Positions 8,898-18,659 of a DNA stretch of 64,000 nucleotides are shown piece by piece; position 1 is the first letter of the stretch; each line of letters starts with the position of its first letter. This DNA is from Candidatus Zhuqueibacterota bacterium (GTDB lineage: Bacteria > Zhuqueibacterota > Zhuqueibacteria > Residuimicrobiales > Krinioviventaceae): assembly GCA_016928775.1 (NCBI GenBank), contig JAFGKD010000013.1, forward strand, positions 1 through 64,000. Direction: 5' to 3'. The notes below the pieces were generated by a model. It worked only from the letters and a program-made list of their open reading frames with translations, did not search any database and was not told where the DNA came from. The position numbers and the translations under genes were made by a program.

Positions 8898-8943
8898 GTG
8901 CTACGATTTGATAAAAAGTAGCACGATTAACTGCCAATGTCAA
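8898..8943 (-). promoter_or_regulatory. Promoter and NikR-type operator of the nikR-TonB-ECF operon
   Basis: Reading leftward, a perfect TTGACA (plus-strand bases 8938-8943) is followed 17 bases later by a weak -10, TACTTT (8915-8920). A perfect inverted repeat GTGCTAC-N13-GTAGCAC lies at 8898-8924 and covers the -10. The half-site and spacing resemble the GTGTTAC-N13/14-GTAACAC motif I recall for NikR in non-enteric prokaryotes. It begins 17 bases upstream of the nikR start. Repression by blocking RNA polymerase is the natural inference. Confidence 0.75.
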
Positions 8944-9054
8944 GCAAAAGTTTTAAACCAGCAAAACATTGACGGAAAAACTTGTTTCTAATATTTTTTC
9001 ATGCTATAATAAACCAACTTTTCTACCCTCCCATTAAACAGGAGCGGCTTTATC

Positions 9055-9933
9055 ATGCATAAATTTGTCCTTGTCACCCTTGTTCTTACTCTTGTTGTCA
9101 TGACCTGTACAACAGAGCAAAATGCACCCAAAAAGCAAACCGGATACTGCCTCATTTCCTATAACGTCTGGTATGGATTTACCCGGGTGCCGGAACGAAA
9201 GCCGGACTGGCTGCTCTGGATGCAGGAGCAAGCGCCGGATTTTGTTGCATTGCAGGAATTAAATGGCTACGATGTCGATCAATTAAAAGAGGATGCCCGA
9301 CAATGGGGACATGACCATTCGGTCCTGCTGAAAGAAGATGGCTTTCCCACCGGCCTCACCTCACGATTTCCAATTCAAGATGTAAAAATCTACCGCGACG
9401 GTTTTCACCACGGACTTTTGCGCGCAACAATAAATCGTTTCTATTTTTACGTCATTCATCTGCATCCGAGCAATTGGCAGTTTCGCCATCAAGAAATAAG
9501 CCGCATTCTTGCAGATATTAGGTCTCTGCCGAAAAATGCATCGATTTTCCTGGTCGGTGATTTTAATACCTTTTCGCGTCACGACTCGTTGTTTTATGCC
9601 CATGGTCGATTGGAACCGTTTTTTCAAACGCGTGATGCCGAATATAATGAACAGAACTTGAAAAACGGCACGCTCGATTATACGGTGCTGGATCAGCTGA
9701 TGAATGCCGGATTCATCGATCTCGAATTTTCCCAGCGTGGTCAGGACTATCAGTTCACCGGTTCGTTCCCGACAAAAATAGAAAAGCCCGGAGACCATGG
9801 CAGCCAGCGCCGGCTGGACTATGTCTTCGCCACAGCTAATCTCGCCGAACGTATTATACGCGCGGACATCGTGGCTGACGAAAGAACCTGGCGGCTTTCG
9901 GATCATCTGCCGATGTTGGTCGTTTTCGAATGA
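9055..9933 (+). CDS. Endonuclease/exonuclease/phosphatase-fold lipoprotein
   Basis: 292 residues. A hydrophobic signal ends at a lipobox-like VVMTC (Cys18). The EEP catalytic set follows in order: Asn37 (YNVWY), Glu68 (ALQE), the VIHLHPSN strand, VGDFNTFS, and the final SDHLPML His. Family members cleave phosphodiesters in nucleic acids, sphingomyelin or phosphoinositides using Mg. Being cell-envelope anchored, it is more likely a scavenging phosphodiesterase or nuclease. Single gene, with a good AGGAG before the ATG. Confidence 0.85.
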   Translation: MHKFVLVTLVLTLVVMTCTTEQNAPKKQTGYCLISYNVWYGFTRVPERKPDWLLWMQEQAPDFVALQELNGYDVDQLKEDARQWGHDHSVLLKEDGFPTGLTSRFPIQDVKIYRDGFHHGLLRATINRFYFYVIHLHPSNWQFRHQEISRILADIRSLPKNASIFLVGDFNTFSRHDSLFYAHGRLEPFFQTRDAEYNEQNLKNGTLDYTVLDQLMNAGFIDLEFSQRGQDYQFTGSFPTKIEKPGDHGSQRRLDYVFATANLAERIIRADIVADERTWRLSDHLPMLVVFE

Positions 9934-10062
9934 ACGTCTGCTTGCTCTTACGTTCAAGCATGCGAGATGCGCCAGAGCAAATCAAGGCCTAAATTTTTGC
10001 AAATTAAAAAATAAAAAGCTATATTTATCCATTCAATTCGAAAAGTGAGAACTGGAGAAGCT

Positions 10063-11412
10063 ATGAAAAATCGACACCCCAAAGGATTGGTTGTTTTGTT
10101 CTTTACTGAAATGTGGGAACGATTCAGCTTTTACGGCATGCGCGCGATTTTTGTCTTGTATATGACAAGAGAAACCATGGGACAAAACCCCGGCATGGGG
10201 TGGGATAATACCGAAGCGTTAGCTTTGTACGGTTGGTATACCATGCTGGTCTATGTGATGGCGATTCCCGGTGGCATCATCGCAGATCGATTATTGGGAC
10301 AGAAAAAAACTGTTTTTCTGGGTGGCTTGTTGATCATCGCGGGTCAGTTTGCCCTGGCATTCAATAGTCACATCGCTTTTTATGCTGGTCTGGTACTTCT
10401 TATCTCCGGGGTCGGATGTCTGAAACCCAATATTTCTTCAATGGTGGGAGGACTATACCGCGAAGGTGACTCGCGACGGGATTTTGGCTTTACCATTTTT
10501 TATATTGGAATTAATATAGGAGCCATGACAGCACCTCTAATTGTCGGCTACATCGGCAATGTCTACAATTGGCATCTGGGATTTGCGTTGGCAGGTTTTG
10601 GCATGCTTTTGGGGCAAGTCGTGTACATCTGGGGACAAAAATACCTCAAAGATGTCGGCAATTTGGTGCCGGTTAACAAAATTGAGGGCACAAACAAACA
10701 TGTATCGTTGACCAAAATCGAAAAAGATCGTATTGTTGTGCTGCTCATTTCATTTCTCATCGTAATCATCTTTTGGGCCGCCTATGAACAGGCCGGCGGC
10801 TTGATGAATCTCTATACAGAGGAGAAAATCAACCGTGTCGTTTTTGGTTGGGAGATCCCCACAGCACCATTTCAATTTGTCCCTGCCTTTTTTGTGGTCG
10901 TTTTTGGCGCACCGGTCGCTGCTTATTGGCATCGGCGCCAAAGAAAGGGAAAGGAAACGTCAGCTTTGTTCAAAATGGCTCTCGGTATCATGATCACCGG
11001 AAGCGGATTCCTCATGATGTCAGCGGCAGCATTGCAGGCTAACACCGGAATGAAAGCCATGCTGATCTTTTTGATTTTGTCCTACTGGCTGCAGGTCATT
11101 GGAGAGCTCTCGTTGTCACCCGTTGCCTTGTCTTTCATCACCAAATTGGCGCCAGCTAAATACAGCTCCATTATGATGGGCGTTTATTTCGCCGCCACCG
11201 GCCTTGGCAACAAGGTCGCGGGACTGGTCGGACAAATCGCACAAAAAGCCGGGGAATTGGAGGTCTTTACCGGCATATTTATTTTTTGCGTCTTATTTGG
11301 TTTGCTCTTGTTAGTCTTTTTTCGAAAGCTCAAAAAACTGGCTCACGGTGCCGAGGATATCAAAGAGGAGCCCCTTGTCGAAGGTGAGGCACAGGCCGTC
11401 ATTGAATCCTGA
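10063..11412 (+). CDS. dtpT: Proton-dependent oligopeptide transporter (POT/PTR2, MFS)
   Basis: About 449 residues with 12 or more membrane helices. The POT signature EMWERFSFYGMRA opens the protein (proton-coupling ExxER), and FTIFYIGINIGA is the second PTR2 motif. It imports di- and tripeptides with protons. A GTG at 10045 is in frame without a ribosome site; the ATG at 10063 has GGAGA at the right distance and is preferred. lspA follows 14 bases after its stop, so they are probably cotranscribed. Confidence 0.92.
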   Translation: MKNRHPKGLVVLFFTEMWERFSFYGMRAIFVLYMTRETMGQNPGMGWDNTEALALYGWYTMLVYVMAIPGGIIADRLLGQKKTVFLGGLLIIAGQFALAFNSHIAFYAGLVLLISGVGCLKPNISSMVGGLYREGDSRRDFGFTIFYIGINIGAMTAPLIVGYIGNVYNWHLGFALAGFGMLLGQVVYIWGQKYLKDVGNLVPVNKIEGTNKHVSLTKIEKDRIVVLLISFLIVIIFWAAYEQAGGLMNLYTEEKINRVVFGWEIPTAPFQFVPAFFVVVFGAPVAAYWHRRQRKGKETSALFKMALGIMITGSGFLMMSAAALQANTGMKAMLIFLILSYWLQVIGELSLSPVALSFITKLAPAKYSSIMMGVYFAATGLGNKVAGLVGQIAQKAGELEVFTGIFIFCVLFGLLLLVFFRKLKKLAHGAEDIKEEPLVEGEAQAVIES

Positions 11413-11426
11413 TATTGGAACATCCT

Positions 11427-11945
11427 GTGAAAAAACGAAAATTTATTGTACTGTCTCTTTTATTTCTGATCGGTTTTAGCGCTGATTTTGCCACCAAACA
11501 GATGGTTATGCGTCATGTCCAGGACAAATCAACCATAACCATTATAGACGGTTTTTTAGAGTTTTCCTATGTTGAAAACCGGGGGATGGTCTTTGGCTTT
11601 TTAAATAATGAACAGACTGGCTTGAAAAGATATGCTTTGACAGCTCTGACGCTTTTCTCGATAATCGTTATTGTGACGATTATTTGGCGCCTGCGAGAGG
11701 CACCTTTTATCTATCTTTTGCCATTCTTTCTGATTTTAGCCGGCGCCGCCGGCAATATCATCGACCGCATCAGGTACGGCCATGTCATCGATTTTATCCA
11801 TATGCACTGGAAAGAGACGCTAGACTATCCGTGGCTTTATAATATCGCAGATGCACTGGTCGTCGTCGGGATGATGATATTAGCCGTTCTATTCCTGTTC
11901 AAAAAAGATGTCTTTGAGAGTCTGAACGCTGGTAAAAAAGCATAG
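11427..11945 (+). CDS. lspA: Lipoprotein signal peptidase (signal peptidase II)
   Basis: About 172 residues with four membrane helices. Family motifs: SADFATKQ near the N-terminus, VENRGMVFG, and the catalytic aspartate pair in AGAAGNIIDR and NIADALVVVG. It cleaves the prolipoprotein signal peptide before the lipidated Cys in the inner membrane, working after Lgt, which is also in this window. Start: a TTG at 11415 and a GTG at 11427 are in frame; GGAA upstream favours GTG. Confidence 0.95.
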   Translation: MKKRKFIVLSLLFLIGFSADFATKQMVMRHVQDKSTITIIDGFLEFSYVENRGMVFGFLNNEQTGLKRYALTALTLFSIIVIVTIIWRLREAPFIYLLPFFLILAGAAGNIIDRIRYGHVIDFIHMHWKETLDYPWLYNIADALVVVGMMILAVLFLFKKDVFESLNAGKKA

Positions 11946-12007
11946 TGTATTCACAGCAGTCTGCACATTAAATTGGCAAGAATCCCGAAAAAAAGGAGCT
12001 TTGAACA

Positions 12008-13384
12008 ATGAAAGCCAAACGAATTTTGCTGATTGTTTACGCTGTTATTATTGCATCGTTTTTTTGCTCCTGTTCCTTTCGCGCAGAAAAACCCAATATT
12101 GTGATCATCTTTTTGGATGATTCAGGCTGGGCTGATTTTCCACCTTTTGCTGAGCCGGCCTACTCTACGCCGCATGTACAGCACTTGGCGGCTGAAGGAT
12201 GTTGTTACACAAACTTCTATGTCCCCCAGGCTGTGTGTTCAGCCTCCCGTTCCGCATTGATGACCGGCTGTTATCCGGGACGTACCAAGGTTTTTGGCGC
12301 GCATCCGCCAAAAGCTCGCGGGCTCGATACACAATTCGCAACCCTCGGTGAGGTGCTACAAAAAGCGGGATACAAAACAGCGGTTTACGGCAAATGGCAT
12401 CTCGGCGACCAGCCGGAAACGCGTCCACCGGCGCGCGGCTTTGATGAATCGTGTGGACTCATGTACTCAAATGATATGTGGGAATTTCATCCGGAAAATC
12501 CCGACTATTGGGGGCAATGGCCGTTGTGGTTTTGGGAAAATGACAGCGTGACGATCGACCGTATCACGGAAAAAGAACAGGCCCAGCTCACCACCTGGTA
12601 TACCGAGCACGCCGTTGACTTTATCAAACGCCATAAAGAGCATCCTTTTTTCCTCTACGTGCCACACTCGATGCCACACGTGCCACTATTTGTCAGCGAT
12701 AAATTTGCCGGAAAATCTGGCGTCGGATTGTACGGTGATGTGATGATGGAAATCGATTGGTCCGTCGGCGAGATAATGCATGCCCTCAAAGAAAACGGCC
12801 TCGAAGACAACACCCTGGTCTTTTTTAGCTCGGACAATGGCCCATGGATCAGTTATGGCAATCATGCGGGCGTCACACCCTTCCGGGAAGCCAAGGGGAC
12901 GTCTTTTGATGGCGGAACACGATCCGCCTGTTTTATAAAATACCCAAAGAAAATAAAAGGCAATACAACCTCGGAAGCTGCTTTCTGCACCATTGATATC
13001 CTGCCGACCCTATGTTCTCTCGCGAGCGCCGAGCTGCCGGACAATGAGATTGATGGTTTCAATGTGTGGGATTTAATCGTCGGAAGCCCAGACGCAGTCA
13101 ATCCGCATGACTATTATGCGTTTTCCACCGGCAGTTCATTTGAAGCCGTGATGAGCGGCGATGGCCACTGGAAACTGCACCTGCCACATCACTATCGAAC
13201 CTTGCTGTGGCCGGGACACGATGGTCAGGCCGGAAAATATGAGCAGAAAGACATCGAAGCGGCGCTTTTTGATATGCGTCATGATCCTTACGAACAAAAC
13301 AATGTAATTGATCAGTTTCCCGAGATCGCCGCGGAGTTGCAGGAATTCGCTGCTGCCCATCAGGCAAAATTTTACCGTGAATGA
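12008..13384 (+). CDS. Sulfatase (arylsulfatase family), lipoprotein
   Basis: 458 residues. A signal ends at SCS (lipobox Cys), followed by the sulfatase core: metal-binding FLDDSGWAD (Asp37, Asp38), the formylglycine motif CSASR with Cys77, YGKWHLG, and the later SSDNGP metal site. CxASR deviates from the usual CxPSR but keeps the required Cys and Arg, so it should still be matured by a formylglycine-generating enzyme, not seen here. It hydrolyses sulfate esters, probably of polysaccharides, at the cell surface. A secreted glycoside hydrolase follows, suggesting glycan use. AAAGGAG precedes the ATG. Confidence 0.93.
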   Translation: MKAKRILLIVYAVIIASFFCSCSFRAEKPNIVIIFLDDSGWADFPPFAEPAYSTPHVQHLAAEGCCYTNFYVPQAVCSASRSALMTGCYPGRTKVFGAHPPKARGLDTQFATLGEVLQKAGYKTAVYGKWHLGDQPETRPPARGFDESCGLMYSNDMWEFHPENPDYWGQWPLWFWENDSVTIDRITEKEQAQLTTWYTEHAVDFIKRHKEHPFFLYVPHSMPHVPLFVSDKFAGKSGVGLYGDVMMEIDWSVGEIMHALKENGLEDNTLVFFSSDNGPWISYGNHAGVTPFREAKGTSFDGGTRSACFIKYPKKIKGNTTSEAAFCTIDILPTLCSLASAELPDNEIDGFNVWDLIVGSPDAVNPHDYYAFSTGSSFEAVMSGDGHWKLHLPHHYRTLLWPGHDGQAGKYEQKDIEAALFDMRHDPYEQNNVIDQFPEIAAELQEFAAAHQAKFYRE

Positions 13385-13512
13385 AGCAGCAATATCTGGT
13401 CTGCAGCTTTCAAACCACATAAACGGCAAGTATGGTGCGTGCCTTTTTTGGAATGTGCCCAACTGCGTTTTCGACTACGGTTCATCAAACAAGATACTAT
13501 CCGGAGGTATTT

Positions 13513-15426
13513 ATGAAATATGTTAATGTCCTTTTTTTGTTGTTCATGCTCATCCTGTTTGCAATTTCTCCATCCACACATCCGGCGGGTCTGGGAGTGA
13601 ATATCAGCCTGCCCGAACGCGGCGGTACATTCGTCGACGTCGTTAAAGAAAATCACCGCTGGCTTGGTCCAAATACGTGGTCGCCTCTGGACGCGGGTGA
13701 TTTTGATGAACAGGGATGGCCGATCGTGGATGCAATGCTCCTGATCGACGCACGACCTGTTGCCGAATGGGTCGGAGAAATTGACGACCCTGAAAATTAC
13801 CGTTTTGATTGGGGCGGCACCTATGCATGCTCGTTCGAGGGCAAGGCATCGGTGCAAGGAGCGAGTCAAGTTACAATTCGAAATTATAATTATGATGCTA
13901 CGTCCAATTTATCAACGTTTGAGGCTGAATTATCGAGTCCGACCGGTGATGGCTATGGCTTTTTTGCCATTGCTTTTCGGGAAACCCAAAGGACGGAGAG
14001 CGATGCCAAAGGTACCGGCATCACGGATTTTAAAATGATTCGTCCGGGTTATGATACCGATGCCGAGAAAATTTTCACAGACCATTTGATTCATGCTTTG
14101 ACCACAACGCATTTTGCAGCGATTCGTTTCATGCCCTTCACTGGTGCCAATGGCGCTGAACCAGAGTATCCAGACGTCATCGAATGGAGTGAAAGAAAAC
14201 TCCCCACAGACGCCTCGCAGGTCAGCATCGATGCAATCGGCAAACGTGAGGGTGCAGCCTGGGAATATGTTGTCGAACTTGCCAATCTCACAAATACTGA
14301 TCCATGGATCAATGTGCCGGTTTCCGCCACCATAGAATATGTCACACAACTGGCAACAATGTTCAAAGAAAATTTACATCCTGATCTCAACATTTATGTC
14401 GAGAGCAGCAACGAAGTGTGGAACACGGCGCCGGGATTTGAGCAAACCCAATACAGCAAAGCGCAAGCCCAGGCACTTGGCATCGGAGAGCGCGAAAATC
14501 ATGCTCGACGTACCATAGAGTTGGCGCAAATTTTTGAAAGTGTCTACGGAAACGGATCATTGAATACCACAGTGCGCGTCATTTTATGCAGTCATGCGCC
14601 GATGCTCAAATGGTGGGTACAGCCAATGCTGGACTATATTGAAAAAACGTATGGCGAACCGAATCAATACATCTACGCCCTGGCGTGTCAGACCTATTAT
14701 AGCGGTGGTGCTGATGCTGGAGAGAGCGTCGACAAAATCCTGGCCGATTGTCGCAGCAGCATCACCAACCAGATGAACGAACCGAGCGGTAATCAAGCAG
14801 GACGCAAGCAATGGATCGCCAAGGCAGCCGAACTCGGCCTCGTTGGCGGATTCTGTTCTTACGAAGGTGGACCAGATCATGGGGGTGGCAGTACAACAAA
14901 CATTGGTAGCCGGATCAACGCCGAAAGGAGTCCGGCTATGGCGGATGTCTTCAAATACAATATCGATGACGCCTTTTGGCAACTGGGCGGCAATCTCGCC
15001 ATGCAATTTACCCTCACCAGCGCCTACAACCGCTACGGCTGCTGGGGATTGACCGATGATATCAGCAATCTCGATCGCAACCACAAGTTTCAAGCGGCAC
15101 GGGAGCTCATCGAGATCGCTTCCCAGGTTCAAAGTCGAAAGCCAGTTTCGGATTATGAGTTAGCTGCCAACTATCCCAATCCGTTCAATCCGCAGACGAC
15201 GATTGAATTTGCGCTATCGGATTGTCAACATGTCATTTTGGAGGTTTACGACATCACCGGCAAAAAGGTGAGAACGCTCGTGGATCAATTTTATCCTTCA
15301 GGTCGTCATACAGTTATGTGGGACGGGAACGATCAAAGCTCCCAGCCTGTTGCAAGCGGCGTGTATTTGTACCACATTCGCGCTGGATCTGCAGTACAGA
15401 CGCGATCAATGGTGATGCTAAAATAA
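13513..15426 (+). CDS. Secreted glycoside hydrolase-like protein with type IX sorting domain
   Basis: 637 residues from the ATG at 13513 (GGAGG six bases upstream; the frame is open further back without a better start). Signal peptide 1-25. The middle resembles a clan-A TIM barrel: Asn300-Glu301 in VESSNEVWN looks like the acid/base on strand 4, and Glu451 in SYEGGPD looks like the nucleophile on strand 7. The C-terminal 90 residues (ELAANYPNPFNP, YDITGKKVRTL, ASGVYLYHI) form a secretion-sorting beta domain. I do not recognise a named GH family. It is likely exported to the surface and acts on a polysaccharide. The neighbouring sulfatase fits a glycan-degradation role. Confidence 0.8.
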   Translation: MKYVNVLFLLFMLILFAISPSTHPAGLGVNISLPERGGTFVDVVKENHRWLGPNTWSPLDAGDFDEQGWPIVDAMLLIDARPVAEWVGEIDDPENYRFDWGGTYACSFEGKASVQGASQVTIRNYNYDATSNLSTFEAELSSPTGDGYGFFAIAFRETQRTESDAKGTGITDFKMIRPGYDTDAEKIFTDHLIHALTTTHFAAIRFMPFTGANGAEPEYPDVIEWSERKLPTDASQVSIDAIGKREGAAWEYVVELANLTNTDPWINVPVSATIEYVTQLATMFKENLHPDLNIYVESSNEVWNTAPGFEQTQYSKAQAQALGIGERENHARRTIELAQIFESVYGNGSLNTTVRVILCSHAPMLKWWVQPMLDYIEKTYGEPNQYIYALACQTYYSGGADAGESVDKILADCRSSITNQMNEPSGNQAGRKQWIAKAAELGLVGGFCSYEGGPDHGGGSTTNIGSRINAERSPAMADVFKYNIDDAFWQLGGNLAMQFTLTSAYNRYGCWGLTDDISNLDRNHKFQAARELIEIASQVQSRKPVSDYELAANYPNPFNPQTTIEFALSDCQHVILEVYDITGKKVRTLVDQFYPSGRHTVMWDGNDQSSQPVASGVYLYHIRAGSAVQTRSMVMLK

Positions 15427-15514
15427 GGGTCAAACCAAACAGCTCTATGTGACATCACAACCTGGCGTCCTGCGGTTCCGGAAGTGATGAAAAACCTGGC
15501 ACTCAAATATATTT

Positions 15515-16936
15515 TTATTTTGCCCGTTTTGGTCGATAAACATGCGTACAAGTGCCAAATAGCATCTCCGCTGTCTCCATCACCGTTTCCGATAGGGTGG
15601 GGTGCGGGTGGATCGTCAATTTTAAATCCATGGCATTCGCCGCCATTTCAATCGCCAGAGCGCCTTCCGAGACCAGCTCGCCGGCGCCGGAACCGACCAG
15701 TCCGATACCAAGAATTCGTTGTGTCTCCGGCTCGAAAAGCAGCTTGGTCATTCCATCAGTTCGATTCATGGTCAGAGCGCGACCCGAAGCGGCCCAGGGG
15801 AAGCGCAGCACCTCAACCTTGATATCCTGTGCCTGGGCTTCATTTTCCGTCAATCCGGCCCAGGCTACTTCAGGATCAGTAAAAACAACTGCCGGGATAG
15901 CCGCCGGTTCGAAAACAGCGCGTTCGCCGGCAATGGCATCAACAGCGACGTGGCCTTCGTGCGACGCTTTATGCGCTAACATCGGTTCGCCTGCAACATC
16001 GCCGATGGCGTAAATAGCGGGCTCGGCCGTGCGACGGGCGCCATCAATTTCGATGAATCCTTTTTGATTCACCCGAACCTGCGTGTTCTCGAGACCGAGA
16101 TGTTCAGAATTGGGTCGACGGCCGATTGTCATCAAGACCTTGTCAAAAAGCTCTTGTGATTTTTCACCATTTTTGTTTTCCAGCGTCGCTTTGATGCCTT
16201 CTTTGACCTCTTCCAGCTTGATCACCCTGGTTTCTGTCTGTATGCTCTTAAATTTCGTTTCCAGGCTTTTTTGCAGCACCCGCACCAGGTCTTTGTCGGC
16301 GCCGGGTAAAATATTCGGCATCATCTCGACAACAGTGATCGCAGAACCAAGCGCGGCATAGACTGTTCCCATCTCCAGCCCGATATATCCGCCGCCGATC
16401 ACTAACAGTCGTTCGGGAATGTCCGTTAGCTCCAAAGCGCCGGTCGAATCCATCAGCCGCGGACTGTCGATCCACAAATTCGGAATAATCGTCGGTCGAG
16501 AACCGGTCGCGATAATCGCACTGTCAAACTCGAGTTCGCTTTTCGAACCATCGACAGAGGTGATCTCGAGTGTCGTATTGTTTTTAAAAACAGCTTTACC
16601 ACGAATGTGATTTATTTTCCGCTGTTTGGCCAACTGCCCGGTTCCACCGGTTAATTTTTTAACGACGCTCCCTTTGAAAGCGCGCAGCGTGTCGAGGTCA
16701 ATTTTGGGCTCGGCAAACTCTAATCCCCAGTTTTTCGCCTCACGCGATTCATAAATGAGTTTGGCGACGTGCAGCAACGCTTTTGACGGAATGCAGCCGC
16801 GATAGAGACAAACGCCACCCGGATTCTCCTCCGGATCGACGAGCGTGACCTGCATGCCGAGGTCGGCCGCATAAAATGCTGCTGCATATCCGCCGGGGCC
16901 GGCGCCAATAACGACGAGTGAAATTTTGTTTGACAT
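15515..16936 (-). CDS. lpdA: Dihydrolipoamide dehydrogenase (E3)
   Basis: 473 residues. FAD-binding GAGPGGYAA at 11-19, redox disulfide GVCLYRGC (Cys43, Cys48), NAD-binding GGGYIGLEMG, FAD site AIGDV, and C-terminal active-site HPHPTLSE. It reoxidises the lipoamide of E2 and passes electrons to NAD. Its start lies one base after the aceF stop, so it is the third gene of the aceE-aceF-lpdA operon and belongs to the pyruvate dehydrogenase complex. Confidence 0.97.
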   Translation of the reverse strand: MSNKISLVVIGAGPGGYAAAFYAADLGMQVTLVDPEENPGGVCLYRGCIPSKALLHVAKLIYESREAKNWGLEFAEPKIDLDTLRAFKGSVVKKLTGGTGQLAKQRKINHIRGKAVFKNNTTLEITSVDGSKSELEFDSAIIATGSRPTIIPNLWIDSPRLMDSTGALELTDIPERLLVIGGGYIGLEMGTVYAALGSAITVVEMMPNILPGADKDLVRVLQKSLETKFKSIQTETRVIKLEEVKEGIKATLENKNGEKSQELFDKVLMTIGRRPNSEHLGLENTQVRVNQKGFIEIDGARRTAEPAIYAIGDVAGEPMLAHKASHEGHVAVDAIAGERAVFEPAAIPAVVFTDPEVAWAGLTENEAQAQDIKVEVLRFPWAASGRALTMNRTDGMTKLLFEPETQRILGIGLVGSGAGELVSEGALAIEMAANAMDLKLTIHPHPTLSETVMETAEMLFGTCTHVYRPKRAK

Positions 16937-16937
16937 A

Positions 16938-18623
16938 TTATCCTTCCAATATCAATGTAAACGGTTGTTCAAGTGCCTCAATGAGCCACCGGATAAACCG
17001 CGCGCCGTCCGCACCGTCGATGAGGCGGTGATCGTAGGACAGCGACAATGGCAACATCAATCTCGGTTCAAATTTTCCGTCGATATAGACCGGCTCGTAG
17101 GCGCCTCGGGAGACACCGAGGAGTGCCACTTCCGGCGCATTGAGAATCGGCGTAAAAGCGGTGCCGCCAATACCGCCGAGATTTGATATGGTGAAATTGC
17201 CACCCTGCATATCCTCCAGCGTTAGCTTGCGGTCGCGTGCTTTTGCCGCGATCCCGGACAATTCGACCGAGAGCTCGATGAGATTTTTTTGTTCGACATT
17301 CCGAAGCACCGGCACCAGCAGCCCGCGATCCGTATCCACGGCAACGCCGATATTGATGTATTTTTTATAAACAATCTCCTTGTTCTGCATGTCGACGCTG
17401 GCATTAAACTGCGGAAAAACCTTGAGAGCGGACGCCACCACTTTCAGCAAGATCGATGTCATGGTGAGTTTGCCGCCGGCTTGCTGCACTTTGTCGCCAT
17501 GTTGCTTGCGCAGTTTTTCCAGTTCAGTGATGTCGGCTTTATCAAACTGGGTGACATGCGGTATGGTCGCCCAGGCAGTGCCGAGATGTACAGCGGTTTT
17601 ATCGCGCACTTTGGTCATCGGCTCGCGCACAACATCTCCCCACCTGGAAAAGTCCGGCAGCGGCTGCGCAAAAACACCAGGCGCTGCTGCGGGTGCAGCC
17701 TGACGTTGTTGGTGCAATTTTTTCGAGTACGCCTTGACGTCCTCAATGGTAATGCGTTGCCCCGGACCCGTGCCGCCCACCTCGTTAATGTCAACACCAA
17801 TTTCCCGAGCAAAACGCCGGGTAGAGGGAGAAGCTGCGGCAGCACGTTTGGCTGTCGGGGGTGCGGATGGCGGCGAAGGAGCTTGGGGAGAAGGTTGAGG
17901 CTGAGGCGAAGGCTGAGGGTGCGGGCGTGGTTTAGCAGCTTCGGTTGTATCCGGCTTTGGAGTTTGTATTTCTTTAGTCGGTTGTGCTTCCGGCTCCGCC
18001 TTTGGTTCCGCTTGTGGCTGGTGCGCGTCACCCGCCTGGACTCGAATGATAGTTTGACCTGTTTTTATCTCATCGCCATTTTTGACCAAAATTTCCTTCA
18101 CAACACCCGCCACAGTGGATGGTACCTCCAGAACGGCCTTTTCCGTCTCCAGCTCAACAATGCTTTGGTCCACCCTAATCGAGTCGCCAACCGCGACGAG
18201 CACGTTGGCGACTGTACCGCCGGCAACGTTTTCGCCCAACTCGGGCACATTGACATCAAAAATGCCGGCACCACCCGATGGAGGTTGTTGTTTTGTTTCC
18301 ACCTTTTTCTCCGCGACGCCGGGTTCAACCTTGGGTGCTTCAACGTGAACGATTTTTTCTTCCACTTCTTCAGCGTTAATTTTTTCACTGCTGTTGAGAA
18401 TGATAATAGTCTGCCCCACAACAACTTCATCACCCGGCTTTATCAATATATCCTGCACAACACCGCCCTGGTCAGCCGGCACCTCAAGGACAGCCTTTTC
18501 GGTTTCCAGCTCCACAACGGGTTGATCTTTTTCCAACGTATCCCCTTGCTTCACCAGCACCGACGCGACAGTGCCACCAGTGACATTTTCACCCAATTCC
18601 GGGATTTTGAGCTCTATGGACAT
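16938..18623 (-). CDS. aceF: Pyruvate dehydrogenase E2, dihydrolipoamide acetyltransferase
   Basis: 561 residues. Two lipoyl domains carry the lipoyl-lysine context ETEKAVLEVP at Lys43 and Lys162. Glu/Pro/Ala-rich linkers follow, then the peripheral subunit-binding domain (STRRFAREIGVDINEV), a second linker, and the acyltransferase core ending in YDHRLIDGADG with catalytic His532. It transfers the acetyl group from lipoamide to CoA. The second linker (about 205-255) is a mobile Pro/Gln/Ser swinging arm. Between aceE (36 bases upstream) and lpdA (one base downstream). Confidence 0.97.
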   Translation of the reverse strand: MSIELKIPELGENVTGGTVASVLVKQGDTLEKDQPVVELETEKAVLEVPADQGGVVQDILIKPGDEVVVGQTIIILNSSEKINAEEVEEKIVHVEAPKVEPGVAEKKVETKQQPPSGGAGIFDVNVPELGENVAGGTVANVLVAVGDSIRVDQSIVELETEKAVLEVPSTVAGVVKEILVKNGDEIKTGQTIIRVQAGDAHQPQAEPKAEPEAQPTKEIQTPKPDTTEAAKPRPHPQPSPQPQPSPQAPSPPSAPPTAKRAAAASPSTRRFAREIGVDINEVGGTGPGQRITIEDVKAYSKKLHQQRQAAPAAAPGVFAQPLPDFSRWGDVVREPMTKVRDKTAVHLGTAWATIPHVTQFDKADITELEKLRKQHGDKVQQAGGKLTMTSILLKVVASALKVFPQFNASVDMQNKEIVYKKYINIGVAVDTDRGLLVPVLRNVEQKNLIELSVELSGIAAKARDRKLTLEDMQGGNFTISNLGGIGGTAFTPILNAPEVALLGVSRGAYEPVYIDGKFEPRLMLPLSLSYDHRLIDGADGARFIRWLIEALEQPFTLILEG

Positions 18624-18659
18624 GTTTTAGTTCCTTCGCTAAGGTTTTGGTTATAAAGA

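Noticed and set aside
15427..15514. Hairpin CATCAC...GTGATG between the convergent GH and lpdA genes
   Set aside because: Only six pairs with a large loop and no T-run, so not called as a terminator.
17289..18656. 455-codon open frame on the plus strand opposite aceF
   Set aside because: It is a shadow of the Pro/Glu/Ala-rich E2 linkers; low-complexity product and no ribosome site.
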